45,814 nt of DNA from NCBI GenBank assembly GCA_003279005.1, contig QCBY01000009.1, positions 1 to 45,814 of the forward strand. Direction: 5' to 3'. Each line of letters begins with the position of its first letter. Within the stretch, counting starts at the first letter, position 1. The position numbers and the translations under genes were made by a program. This DNA comes from Prochlorococcus sp. AG-347-J22. GTDB taxonomy: Bacteria; Cyanobacteriota; Cyanobacteriia; PCC-6307; Cyanobiaceae. The notes under the pieces were generated by a model. The model was not told the origin of the DNA. It did not search any database and saw nothing but the letters and a program-made list of their open reading frames with translations. This document shows, piece after piece, positions 16,587 through 24,877 of the stretch.

Positions 16587-16916
16587 ATGAAGAAAATAGT
16601 AAGAGAAGAAAATAATGGTGAATCTGAATTATGGTTTAATTGGTTGACTAGAAAATTAAATTCTTATGAAGCTTTCAAAGATTTTGCCTTAGGCAAGGAT
16701 CCTGAAGATGTAGCAGAAAAGTTTATTGAAATTAATAGTTTAGTCATTTCAGATATTTTTGATAAATTTGATGATGAAGATAGAGATACTCTAGATCAAT
16801 TTCAAAAGTTAACTGAGTGTGAATGGCATGTATTCAGAATTCTAAAAAAACAACTAGACTTTCGAAATAAGGTAACTTTTGTAGATTTTAAAAAAAGTAA
16901 AAAAGTAAAAAAGTAA
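16587..16916 (+). CDS. ELWFxW-family small protein (109 aa)
   Basis: The segments SELWFNWLTRKLNSY, DPEDVAEKFIEINS and FQKLTECEWHVFRILKK are echoed in the 88-residue protein at 28036-28302 (TELWFSWFYKNWEKY, SPSQIAERFVNEN, FMKLSESELHILKYFLK). They are paralogues with unknown function. The C-terminal KKSKKVKK tail is extremely basic, and in it the DNA is a simple AAAAAGTA-type repeat. It is soluble and helical. No neighbour suggests a job. Confidence 0.65.
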   Translation: MKKIVREENNGESELWFNWLTRKLNSYEAFKDFALGKDPEDVAEKFIEINSLVISDIFDKFDDEDRDTLDQFQKLTECEWHVFRILKKQLDFRNKVTFVDFKKSKKVKK

Positions 16917-17047
16917 AAATGATAAATTAATAAAAAAACGCTTAAGTTTTTTGGTACGGGTTAATGCACATTAAAGTTCGGTTAAAATACAAAACTTAAA
17001 CACAACTTCTAGTACACATTAATTAGATTGGAAGAAATAGATTTTTT

Positions 17048-17179
17048 ATGAAAAACTTAATTAGTTCATTCTCTATTCTAAATTTAGTGAAAAATTTGAA
17101 CAGAAATTTGAAAGAAAATAGCTCAATTGATGATGAAAAATCAGTCCACTATCGCAGAGATTTAGATTCTCTAGGTTGA
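17048..17179 (+). CDS. Small hypothetical protein (43 aa)
   Basis: The protein begins MKNLISSFSILNLVKNLNRN and ends KSVHYRRDLDSLG. It is charged, with an amphipathic N-terminus. No family is recognised. It converges on the DUF805 gene. Confidence 0.5.
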   Translation: MKNLISSFSILNLVKNLNRNLKENSSIDDEKSVHYRRDLDSLG

Positions 17180-17190
17180 ATTTTAAATTC

Positions 17191-17526
17191 TTAAAAAAAT
17201 TTTGATCTTCCTTTCCCTGACTTTCCAAATCCCAACCATATAAACCAAATTATCCATCCTAAAATTGGTATTAAATTAATAAATATCCATTTCCAATTTT
17301 TGCCATAGTCCCTTAGTCTTCTTATATCAATAGCTATTTGAGGAAGAATACATGCTATTCCATATATATTAAAACCAAATGTTCTCAAAAATATTGGGAT
17401 CGTAAATATAGAAATTATAAAATTAGCCAATTGAACCCACCACCAATCGGATCTGGATGTTTTGGTATTAAATTCTGTAGCTTTAAGCCAAAACTCTTTA
17501 TAGGCATTAAAAAAATTCTTATACAT
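17191..17526 (-). CDS. DUF805 membrane protein
   Basis: This 111-residue protein shows the DUF805 pattern: an aromatic N-terminal AYKEFWLKATEFNTKTSRSD, a central RRLRDYGKNWKWIFINLIPI, and a final helix WIIWFIWLGFGKSGKGR. Three to four helices are predicted. Function of the family is unknown; it is a common inner-membrane protein. Confidence 0.88.
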   Translation of the reverse strand: MYKNFFNAYKEFWLKATEFNTKTSRSDWWWVQLANFIISIFTIPIFLRTFGFNIYGIACILPQIAIDIRRLRDYGKNWKWIFINLIPILGWIIWFIWLGFGKSGKGRSKFF

Positions 17527-17616
17527 TAGATCTAATTTTTAAAATTAATAAAGAATAAACTTTATTTTAGAAAGTTTTTGCTGAAGAATTTTACTAAATA
17601 TTTTTGTCGCTTAAAA

Positions 17617-17781
17617 TTAGATAGGTTCGAATAAATCTGCATGATTTTTTTGAATGCTTGGATTTTTATTTTGACTTGGTAATGTACAAAATCCATCTTT
17701 ACAAGAAATATTCTCTTTTTCAATTTTCAATGACTGAGAAAAATCCTTTTCTTTTGAATTATTTGAAGACTGAATTGGCAT
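17617..17781 (-). CDS. Small protein with CKDGFC motif (54 aa)
   Basis: The protein begins MPIQSSNNSKEKDFSQSLKI. Cysteines at 27 and 32 lie in SCKDGFCTLP, a pattern that I recall from small cyanobacterial proteins but cannot name. The rest is hydrophilic and probably disordered. The two Cys could be redox-active or bind a metal. Confidence 0.55.
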   Translation of the reverse strand: MPIQSSNNSKEKDFSQSLKIEKENISCKDGFCTLPSQNKNPSIQKNHADLFEPI

Positions 17782-17865
17782 TTATATAAAGTTTACAGAA
17801 TCACTATTAAATTAATAACTAAATTTATTTGGATAGGCAACAAAATTAATAATAATTATCTTTTG

Positions 17866-17961
17866 CTACTTTTTTTGATTAGGTAGGTCTCTCCAAAATA
17901 ATGCCATAACATAAATAAACAAAGATATAGAAAAAATATAAAGTAAGGAATTAAGATGCAT
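17866..17961 (-). CDS. Possible 31-aa single-helix protein
   Basis: The protein begins MHLNSLLYIFSISLFIYVMA and ends LFWRDLPNQKK. One helix is followed by a charged tail. It has the size and shape of small photosystem or cytochrome b6f subunits, but I recognise none. Tentative. Confidence 0.4.
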   Translation of the reverse strand: MHLNSLLYIFSISLFIYVMALFWRDLPNQKK

Positions 17962-18124
17962 TTTTAGTTATTTTTAAAAGAATTTCTTAAAACAAGATAT
18001 TTTCCCAATAATAAGTAATTATTCTTTAACTTAAAATGTATTTTTAACTATTTAAACTATTTTGAGTTTAATATTTCCTATTTTATTTAATTAAGTATTT
18101 ACTAAGAATATTAAAAAAGAGTAC

Positions 18125-18256
18125 TTACTTGCTATCCCTATCTATTTCTTTGAGGGCTTCTTTACCCTCTTTGAGTGTCTCGTTTACTAACCAATAGAGA
18201 AAAGTGCCTATAAAGAAGGACAATAACACCAGTGAGATGAGTGTAGTGTTATACAA
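18125..18256 (-). CDS. Membrane mini-protein (43 aa), compositionally distinct
   Basis: A TTG-started frame begins MYNTTLISLVLLSFFIGTFL and ends EALKEIDRDSK. One helix is followed by an acidic/basic amphipathic tail. The DNA is visibly richer in G and C than its surroundings (about 40% by eye), which suggests selection on sequence, recent arrival or an overlapping RNA. Start codon uncertain. Confidence 0.45.
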   Translation of the reverse strand: MYNTTLISLVLLSFFIGTFLYWLVNETLKEGKEALKEIDRDSK

Positions 18257-18304
18257 TTCTTTAATATAGAAAAACTTACAATATTAAAAATTTTAAAAAA
18301 AATT

Positions 18305-18484
18305 TTAATTCTTTGCTGATGAATATGCTGGGATTAACATTCCCCCATCCTGATCATCATTATCGTCGTCAAAACCACCCCCGAGAAGCAATTCAATAAT
18401 TACAAGTAAAGCAATCGGGTAGAGACACCATAGAATTACTGTAAATGGACTTACTGTAGAGGAAACTGAGTACAATTCTGTCAT
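18305..18484 (-). CDS. Membrane mini-protein with Asp-rich tail (59 aa)
   Basis: The protein begins MTELYSVSSTVSPFTVILWC, has a helix (about residues 13-34), then LLGGGFDDDNDDQDGGMLIP and a short AYSSAKN end. The helix plus DDDNDDQDGG arrangement recurs at 19620-19754 (DDDDQDGGKLI) and more loosely at 5729-5878 (DDDDDNGGDG). Function unknown. Confidence 0.65.
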   Translation of the reverse strand: MTELYSVSSTVSPFTVILWCLYPIALLVIIELLLGGGFDDDNDDQDGGMLIPAYSSAKN

Positions 18485-18766
18485 ATAAAGATACTAATAG
18501 AAAGAAGCAATAATTGTGGATCCTGTGGATAGTGTTATTCAATATTCCTATAAAAATTATCTAGAAACTTTTTCTGTGTTAAGGATAGATCTTTAGTATA
18601 TATTTATATTTTTATTCTTCAATATAGATTTGAATAATAATTTTTTTGAACCTACTGAAAACCTAATATTGACATAATGAATCGCGCAATTGTTATTTTT
18701 TATACTTAACAATAATTGTACAATTTTGATTCAAAAACTATTATTTATCTTGATTTTATAAATTCT

Positions 18767-18898
18767 ATGTTTTCTTTCACTTTTGATCCTTTAGCTGCGA
18801 TATTTGGTATATCAGGAATTGTAGGCTTCTTTTTCTTCGTTTCTGCTGCCAAGGGAACTTCCAGTATCAATACAAAACCAAAAAAGGAATTAGATTAG
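18767..18898 (+). CDS. Membrane mini-protein (43 aa)
   Basis: The protein begins MFSFTFDPLAAIFGISGIVG, and the helix continues FFFFVSAAKGTS before a basic tail. I chose the internal ATG because the upstream TTG-started extension looks unrelated to the compact FDPLAAIFG...VSAAKGTS body, which is the part I would expect to be conserved. Confidence 0.55.
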   Translation: MFSFTFDPLAAIFGISGIVGFFFFVSAAKGTSSINTKPKKELD

Positions 18899-18964
18899 AA
18901 CTTTTACAATTAGAAAACTAAATTGAGATTTTAAATCTAGTATTTTTAAAAGGCTTGTTAATTA

Positions 18965-19135
18965 TTACTTATTCCATTGTTTAGAAATAAATTCAAGAAA
19001 ATCTTTTAGGTCCTCTTCAGGACAATTTGTTTGTTTTTGTAAATCAATGCAAATTTGCTTTATGTTTTCAAAGGCCTTTTTTACTATTTCGTTTTTTTCG
19101 ATAACCTCAAAATATTCTTGATCAGTAAAAGGCAT
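18965..19135 (-). CDS. Small hypothetical protein (56 aa)
   Basis: The protein begins MPFTDQEYFEVIEKNEIVKK and ends LKDFLEFISKQWNK. It is all helical and acidic, with two Cys. The ATG at 19135 follows an AGGGGGAAC ribosome site, so I prefer it to the longer frame from 19162. No family is recognised. Confidence 0.6.
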   Translation of the reverse strand: MPFTDQEYFEVIEKNEIVKKAFENIKQICIDLQKQTNCPEEDLKDFLEFISKQWNK

Positions 19136-19162
19136 AATATAAGTTCCCCCTTGAAAAATCAT

Positions 19163-19619
19163 GTATTAACTATATTTTATCTGCATTGACTTAACAATAA
19201 AAAAAGAAAAAATCTTTTTTTTTTCATTTAGTCGCCCAATCGATAATATTTTTTAATACTTTTGGTTACTTACTATTCGCAGTAAATATCAGCAGTAAAC
19301 TCAACTAGATCTCCAACTTTAATAAAATAAATGTTAAAGTTTTTCTTGCTTATTTTGCTTGGTCGTCAATAATTAAGCAAATTTCCTTATCATCTTAATG
19401 CAATTCAAATTTACTTGGCTCACATTCCCAAATAGGCCAATTTTTTATTGCATATTGAATTATTATGCTTGCACTTCAAGGAGAAGTAATTAGAACTTTC
19501 ATGAAATAGTTCGGATATAAATTTTTTATATTTTCAGAAAAAATAAATTTTTTTTGAGAATGTGTATTTGTTTACTGCATTTTATTTTTTTTTGTTTATT
19601 ATAAAAAAAATTTTGATTT
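19163..19619. other. Intergenic stretch with possible gene remnant
   Basis: No complete gene is seen. On the minus strand, around 19278-19325, a short frame without a start codon reads IKVGDLVEFTADIYCE before a stop. It looks protein-like and may be a decayed gene. The rest is AT-rich and featureless. Confidence 0.35.
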
Positions 19620-19754
19620 ATGGATGAGCTTGCTGTATTGTCAATTTCATTATCTATAGCTTCTCTAGGGATATTTTTTCTATTTTTTGCGTCTAATGAT
19701 GATGATGACCAAGATGGAGGTAAGTTGATTAAATCATTCCAAAAAATTAATTAA
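19620..19754 (+). CDS. Membrane mini-protein with Asp-rich segment (44 aa)
   Basis: The protein begins MDELAVLSISLSIASLGIFF, followed by LFFASNDDDDQDGGKLIKSF. One helix is followed by DDDDQDGG. It shares architecture with the proteins at 18305-18484 and 5729-5878. The opposite-strand position relative to 18305-18484 shows these are separate genes, not one repeated unit. Confidence 0.6.
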   Translation: MDELAVLSISLSIASLGIFFLFFASNDDDDQDGGKLIKSFQKIN

Positions 19755-19950
19755 TTTCAAGAAAATAAAACACTTAAAAGAAATTTATAACTTATAAAGC
19801 CTGCATAAATGCAGCTTAGAAAAATAACATAAACCTCTAATGTACCAAGTCTTTTTTTCTTTAAAATTTTCATTATTCTAAGTGTATATAGGATAATTTT
19901 ATTTAATCTGATTTCTATTAACATGAGTATTTATTACATTAACTCAGAGA

Positions 19951-20823
19951 TTAAAGAATTATTAATGTCAAGCCAAAAAATAAAAAGCAAGTAAAAAATA
20001 TTATTTTTTTGGTAATTTCTCTTTCCTCATTCTTAGCAAAAAATAAGGAAATTACTGGGGATGTGCTTAATAAAGCCCATCCTACTCCTATGGGAAGGGT
20101 TTTAAAAACAACTTGTTGTAGCAATATTCCTATATTTGTTCCAAGAATTATTGAAATCAAAAATCTTTTTTGTTGTTTTTTTTCTATGTTTTTTAAGAAA
20201 AAATTGATCTTAAATCCTTTTAGACTAATCAAAAAAATTATTGCACCTAATAATCTTATTTCAGTTGTAAGAAAAGGAGATAAATTGCTTTGAAGGAAAA
20301 CCATCCTTGAAAAAAGACCTCCAAGAACAGCACATAAAACTGATAAAAAAGGATAAGCAAAAATCTTAAAGTTATTTTTTTCTGAGAAAGGAGAGTTTTC
20401 CTCTTTAAAATCGTTACTTTTTTTGAGAATTATGAATAGCGAAATCGATACTATAATTATTCCAACCCATGATTTAATTGTTAAATTTTCATTAATAAAA
20501 ATTTCCCCTGATAAGGCAGCCATTAACGGAGAAAGAGTTTCTGTAGATAAAGTTTTTCTTGTGCCAATTGTTTGTAATGACTTTAGGTAGAAAGTATCAC
20601 CTAAACCAATACCTATTATTCCACTAAATAATAGGATAAATATGTTTTTTAATTCAGTTGTAGAACTTAGATTAATTAAAGAAGGTATAAAAACTAAAAA
20701 AGCTATTATGTTTTTTATTAAATTAATATCTATTGGTTTAAATTTTTTAGTTTGTGAGCGCCAAATAAAGCACGCATAAGTCCAAGATATAGCAGCTCCA
20801 AAAGCAGAAAGGATTCCAATCAA
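19951..20823 (-). CDS. EamA/DMT family transporter
   Basis: This 290-residue protein has ten predicted helices in two EamA repeats. The first contains FGAAISWTYACFIWRSQ, GIIGIGLGDTFYLKSLQTIG and TRKTLSTETLSPLMAALSGE; the second contains GWALLSTSPVISLFFAKNEE. The family exports or imports small metabolites such as amino acids or nucleotide precursors. The substrate cannot be told from sequence. Length is typical for the family. Confidence 0.88.
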   Translation of the reverse strand: MIGILSAFGAAISWTYACFIWRSQTKKFKPIDINLIKNIIAFLVFIPSLINLSSTTELKNIFILLFSGIIGIGLGDTFYLKSLQTIGTRKTLSTETLSPLMAALSGEIFINENLTIKSWVGIIIVSISLFIILKKSNDFKEENSPFSEKNNFKIFAYPFLSVLCAVLGGLFSRMVFLQSNLSPFLTTEIRLLGAIIFLISLKGFKINFFLKNIEKKQQKRFLISIILGTNIGILLQQVVFKTLPIGVGWALLSTSPVISLFFAKNEEREITKKIIFFTCFLFFGLTLIIL

Positions 20824-20843
20824 AACGAATAATTTTTATAAAT

Positions 20844-20942
20844 TTATTTTATTAATTGATTAAATGCTAAAAAGAATACATATATAAGAATCAAAATTCC
20901 CGGTAAATACTGAATTAATGATTTGAAATTATTTTTTTTCAT
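20844..20942 (-). CDS. Possible 32-aa single-helix protein
   Basis: The protein begins MKKNNFKSLIQYLPGILILI and ends YVFFLAFNQLIK. A basic start precedes one helix. It lies between the EamA gene and another small membrane protein on the same strand. Tentative. Confidence 0.4.
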   Translation of the reverse strand: MKKNNFKSLIQYLPGILILIYVFFLAFNQLIK

Positions 20943-20964
20943 ATTTACTTAGAGGTAATTTACT

Positions 20965-21201
20965 TTAAACAGTTTTTTTATTACTAGGGTACAAACTCTC
21001 CAATTTCTTTCTTCTTTTAACTTTCGCATTAATTCTTTCTTCTTTTTCTTTTTTTTTGATCTCATCATTTATCTTATTTTGTCTATATCCAAACCAAAGT
21101 AGAACCCAAATAACAGAAGTTATTAAAAGAAGAGCACTATATTGACCAGTCATAGGAAAACTGGCCTCAGAATATTTAACGTAAGAAAATATTAAGCTCA
21201 T
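20965..21201 (-). CDS. Single-helix protein with basic coiled tail (78 aa)
   Basis: The protein begins MSLIFSYVKYSEASFPMTGQ, has a helix (about residues 22-39), then a Lys/Glu/Arg-rich helix and RRKKLESLYPSNKK. The C-terminal RKKLESLYP resembles RKRLELINSLYP in the 57-residue protein at 32187-32360. Function unknown. Confidence 0.6.
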   Translation of the reverse strand: MSLIFSYVKYSEASFPMTGQYSALLLITSVIWVLLWFGYRQNKINDEIKKKEKEERINAKVKRRKKLESLYPSNKKTV

Positions 21202-21388
21202 TTAATTAAGTTAAAGCATAAAAATAACGACTGCGTTGTTTTTTTTTAGAAATTTAAAAATTAGTGAATTGGAGCTATGTATTATTAAGTTTTAAAGTTT
21301 TTTAATTATTTTTTTTATGGTTTTTAAAGTAATTTTTCTTTGTAACTCCTTGCTATTATCAAATGGAAGTATATTAAATAATTAGTTT

Positions 21389-22621
21389 TTGGAACCTTTT
21401 GATTTAGCAGTTGTTGGGGGAGGTGCAGCCGGTTTTATGACAGCAATAACTGCTGCTGAAAATGGAGTAAAAAGAATAATAATTCTTGAAGGCACTTCAA
21501 AACTTATGGAGAAAGTAAGGATTAGTGGAGGGGGAAGATGTAACGTCACTAATGCGACATGGATACCGAATGAACTTGTTGAGAATTACCCCAGAGGTGG
21601 AATTCGGCTCTTGGAATCATTTAATCGTTTTGCTGCTGGAGATATATATGATTGGTTTGAGAAAAAAGGGTTAAAATTAAAAATTGAGGAAGATCTAAGA
21701 GTGTTCCCAGTCTCTAATTCTTCTTCAGATGTTATTGATTGTTTGAGAAAAAGTGCTTTATCAAAAAACGTAGAGATATTAACAAAATTTTTTGTAAAAG
21801 AAATCTCAAAAACTCCAGATAATCTATTCAATATTTTTAGTCTTAAAAAAGCAAAGGTAACTTCAAAAAATATTATTCTTTCAACTGGAGGTAATCCAAG
21901 CGGATACAAATTAGCTCAAAATCTTGGACACAACATTGTTAAACCTGTACCATCGCTTTTTACTTTTTCTACAAAAGAACCAAATTTGGATGAATGTAGC
22001 GGGGTATCGATAAAGGGCATAAATATAGAAATTAAATTAAACAATAAGAATTTTCAAAATAGAGGCGATTTACTAATAACTCATTGGGGTTTTAGCGGGC
22101 CAGCAGTATTAAAACTTTCATCAATTGCAGCAAGGGAACTTTATAGCCAAAAATATAAATTTAATCTAATCATTAAATGGTCTGATTTAAGTTATGAGGA
22201 GTTAAAAGATAAAGTTAATTATTTAAGATTAAATAAAGGAAAGGTGAATCTAATTAATAGTAGACCTATTCCAATATTAACAAAAAGATTATGGATTTTT
22301 TTATTAAATAAAATAGGTATTGATAAAGAGAAAAAGTGGGCTGATTTACTGGCGGATGAAAGAGAGAAAATGATAAATATTCTTATGAGGGACAACTATT
22401 TAATTTCGGGCAAAGGACCATTTGGAGAGGAATTTGTTACTTCTGGAGGCGTAAAAAAAAATGAAGTTAATTTTAAAAGTATGGAAAGCTTAATTTGTCC
22501 AGGTTTATTTTTTTCTGGAGAAGTTTTAGATGTTGATGGGATCACAGGTGGATTTAATTTTCAACATTGTTGGACAAGTGGATGGATCGCTGGGACGGCA
22601 GTCTCAAAGTTAAATCATTAA
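21389..22621 (+). CDS. BaiN/HI0933-type FAD-dependent oxidoreductase
   Basis: This 410-residue flavoprotein has an N-terminal dinucleotide fold LAVVGGGAAGFMTAITAAEN (residues 7-26), then the family signature EKVRISGGGRCNVTNA (about 41-56). It has LSTGGNPSGYKLAQNLGH in the middle and the C-terminal FAD motif GEVLDVDGITGGFNFQHCWT. This is the HI0933/YhiN/BaiN group, whose physiological reaction is poorly known. BaiN reduces flavin-dependent steroid or bile-acid intermediates in gut bacteria, which does not transfer here. The TTG start at 21389 gives the right N-terminus. Confidence 0.92.
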   Translation: MEPFDLAVVGGGAAGFMTAITAAENGVKRIIILEGTSKLMEKVRISGGGRCNVTNATWIPNELVENYPRGGIRLLESFNRFAAGDIYDWFEKKGLKLKIEEDLRVFPVSNSSSDVIDCLRKSALSKNVEILTKFFVKEISKTPDNLFNIFSLKKAKVTSKNIILSTGGNPSGYKLAQNLGHNIVKPVPSLFTFSTKEPNLDECSGVSIKGINIEIKLNNKNFQNRGDLLITHWGFSGPAVLKLSSIAARELYSQKYKFNLIIKWSDLSYEELKDKVNYLRLNKGKVNLINSRPIPILTKRLWIFLLNKIGIDKEKKWADLLADEREKMINILMRDNYLISGKGPFGEEFVTSGGVKKNEVNFKSMESLICPGLFFSGEVLDVDGITGGFNFQHCWTSGWIAGTAVSKLNH

Positions 22622-22722
22622 GTAACAAATCAATAAGTTTATCTTTTTTTTATTAAGTATTAAAGGAAAAAAGTTTTTTGAAGAAACTTTAATTTTAAAG
22701 TTTTAATTATTGGTGAAGATGA

Positions 22723-23472
22723 ATGCATAATCTTGTATCAAAAAAAGAAGAAGAGGAAAGAAGATTAAAAGCTTTAGCAGAATATAGGATTTTGGGAACC
22801 AAGCCAGAATCATGTTATGACGATATTACAAAAATTGCTGCTACAACCTGTAATGTGCCTATTTCTTTAATGACTTTGGTAGATAAAGATAAACAATGGT
22901 TTAAATCCAAAATAGGACTTCAAATATCAGAAACTAGAAGAGATTGGTCTTTTTGTACACATGCAATAAAAGAAAATAGTCCATTAATTATTCATGATGC
23001 TTTCCAAGATGAAAGATTTATAAATAGTCCATTGGTAACTGGAGATCCAAAGATTCGTTTTTATGCAGGTTTTCCCCTTAGAAATAGTGATGGTAATAAG
23101 CTTGGAACTCTTTGTGTAATAGACAGAAAGCCAGGAAATCTAACTACACAACAATTTAATATTATGGAATTGTTATCCAAGCAAATAGTTTCATTTTTAG
23201 AGCTTAGAAAAAAGTCATTAAATTTGCTAGATGCATTGTCTAATTTGCACAAACAGGAAGGGATTTTATCTGTATGTTCATATTGTAGAGAAGTGAAAAA
23301 TAAGGAGGGCGATTGGATGCATTTAGAAAAATATCTCTCGAAAATAAGTGATATTAGATTCAGTCATGGGGTTTGTGATAGTTGTATGGAAAAACATTTC
23401 CCAGATATAATTGAAGTATGGAATAAAAAGGATTGTTTTGAAGATGGTCAAAAAAGGTTTTTGGAGTCCTAG
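22723..23472 (+). CDS. GAF-domain protein with C-terminal Cys cluster
   Basis: This 249-residue protein has a GAF domain at about residues 12-165 (with VPISLMTLVDKDKQWFKSKI, RDWSFCTHAI and FYAGFPLRNSDGNKLGTLCV). A zinc-ribbon-like module follows, with CSYC at 185-188 and SHGVCDSC ending at 221. The same CXXCXXXXXXXGXW...SHGxCxxC module ends many bacterial GAF/PAS sensors. No kinase or GGDEF domain follows, so it is a stand-alone sensor or a diverged remnant of a signalling protein. The GAF has Cys78, but a chromophore lyase-type pocket cannot be judged. Location is soluble. Confidence 0.82.
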   Translation: MHNLVSKKEEEERRLKALAEYRILGTKPESCYDDITKIAATTCNVPISLMTLVDKDKQWFKSKIGLQISETRRDWSFCTHAIKENSPLIIHDAFQDERFINSPLVTGDPKIRFYAGFPLRNSDGNKLGTLCVIDRKPGNLTTQQFNIMELLSKQIVSFLELRKKSLNLLDALSNLHKQEGILSVCSYCREVKNKEGDWMHLEKYLSKISDIRFSHGVCDSCMEKHFPDIIEVWNKKDCFEDGQKRFLES

Positions 23473-23560
23473 ATTTAATACCTTGCTTTCTATTGTTCAA
23501 TCTACTGTCTAAACAAATTCTTTATTTGGTCGTTAGTATTGTATAAATTTTGACTAGAAA

Positions 23561-24046
23561 ATGTTATTAGGAACTTTATTAACAGGTGAAATTGCAAAAA
23601 GTGCATTAGTAGCATATGTTCATTACTTAGGGATTATATTGTGTTTCGGTTCTCTTTTGTTTGAAAGATTGACTCTCAAAGTGGATCTTAATAGAAATGA
23701 GACGATCTCTATGATAATTGCAGATGTGGTTTATGGTTTGGCAGGAGTCGCAATATTAGTTACTGGGATTTTGCGTGTTAAGTATTTTGGTCAAGGAGGT
23801 GATTTTTATACAGGTAATCCTGTGTTTTGGATAAAGGTTTCTCTTTACATTCTGGTGGGTTTACTTTCTTTATATCCAACAACAACCTATATCTTATGGG
23901 CCATTCCATTAAGTAAGAATAAATTACCTGAAATAACTGAGAATCTAGTTAAGAGGTTCAGACTCATCATAACTACTGAATTAGTGGGCTTTGCAACAAT
24001 ACCTTTGTTTGCCACTCTTATGGCTAGAGGTGTAGGTTTAGGTTGA
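23561..24046 (+). CDS. DUF2214 membrane protein
   Basis: This 161-residue protein has four helices. The segment VAYVHYLGIILCFGSLLFER, then ADVVYGLAGVAILVTGILRV and FWIKVSLYILVGLLSLYPT match DUF2214, a family of predicted membrane proteins in cyanobacteria and proteobacteria. His21 and an Arg at helix edges suggest a cofactor or redox role, but none is known. The stop overlaps the next gene by four bases (TTGA), so both are probably translated together. Confidence 0.88.
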   Translation: MLLGTLLTGEIAKSALVAYVHYLGIILCFGSLLFERLTLKVDLNRNETISMIIADVVYGLAGVAILVTGILRVKYFGQGGDFYTGNPVFWIKVSLYILVGLLSLYPTTTYILWAIPLSKNKLPEITENLVKRFRLIITTELVGFATIPLFATLMARGVGLG

Positions 24047-24579
24047 AAAATTTATTTCTAGAAAGAAATTGTTTAATAAGTGCTAACAAAATTTATAGAT
24101 GGAGTCTAAGTTATAAGATTTCTAAATCTACAAAGGAAATTATTTTTATTGGTTTAAATCCCTCATTATCGGATGAAGTTTTCATAGATAATACAACAAA
24201 AAAGATAATCAAAATTTCGAAAAATAATAATTACGGCAAAGTAAAGTTAATCAATCTATTTGCTCTCATTTCAAGCAAACCAGAAAAACTTTTTAATCAC
24301 AAAAACCCTGTGGGTTATCTAAACAATAATCATATTTATAAAAACTTAAAACACTGGTCTGAAAATAAAAATTGCGATTTATGGTTAGGTTGGGGTAACA
24401 AAGGTAAATTTCTAAATAGAAATAAAAAAATAGCAAAAAAAATAATGCAATATAATTTAATTAGGAAAAGTAATTTTGATAAACCTCTTGGGCCGCTTTT
24501 TATTAAAAAAACAATCAAAGATAATCCAATACATCCTCTATTCTGTTCTGATAACTCCATACTCCAATCTTATTTTTAG
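24043..24579 (+). CDS. DUF1643 family protein
   Basis: This 178-residue protein contains EIIFIGLNPSLSDEVFIDNT and VKLINLFALISSKPEKLF, and ends near DNPIHPLF. This is the DUF1643 pattern (IGLNPSxAxxxxxDxT...NLFALxxTxP...GxxxHPLYL). The family is widespread and may be a nucleotide- or nucleic-acid-binding protein, but no reaction is known. A TTG start within the upstream stop codon gives a four-base overlap. Confidence 0.85.
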   Translation: MKNLFLERNCLISANKIYRWSLSYKISKSTKEIIFIGLNPSLSDEVFIDNTTKKIIKISKNNNYGKVKLINLFALISSKPEKLFNHKNPVGYLNNNHIYKNLKHWSENKNCDLWLGWGNKGKFLNRNKKIAKKIMQYNLIRKSNFDKPLGPLFIKKTIKDNPIHPLFCSDNSILQSYF

Positions 24580-24661
24580 GTAGTAAGGCTCAAATGCAAA
24601 CCAGTATTTTTAGCTATTTCATTAAATATATGTTAATTTCTATTTGGTGATTAATACTTAT

Positions 24662-24790
24662 ATGAAAATTTCAAAGCAATTAAATAAACTAAAAAACTTA
24701 AATATTAAGGCGGAAAAATGTTCTACAAGAGAAGAAGCAAAAAAAATAATTATTAAAGCAAATAAAGCACAAAGTAAAATCAACAAATAA
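24662..24790 (+). CDS. Small Lys-rich protein (42 aa)
   Basis: The protein begins MKISKQLNKLKNLNIKAEKC and ends NKAQSKINK. It is helical and very basic, with one Cys. No family is recognised. Confidence 0.5.
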   Translation: MKISKQLNKLKNLNIKAEKCSTREEAKKIIIKANKAQSKINK

Positions 24791-24877
24791 ATAAAAACTA
24801 ATTTATCTTATTCATAATTTATAATTTTAAAATGCATTTAATTTACTCAAATTCACTAAATTTATTTCTAGGAATTT

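Noticed and set aside
20009..20293. 94-codon plus-strand frame opposite the EamA gene
   Set aside because: An antisense shadow of the transporter coding sequence.
21586..21909. 107-codon minus-strand frame opposite the BaiN-type gene
   Set aside because: An antisense shadow; the plus-strand frame has all the family motifs.
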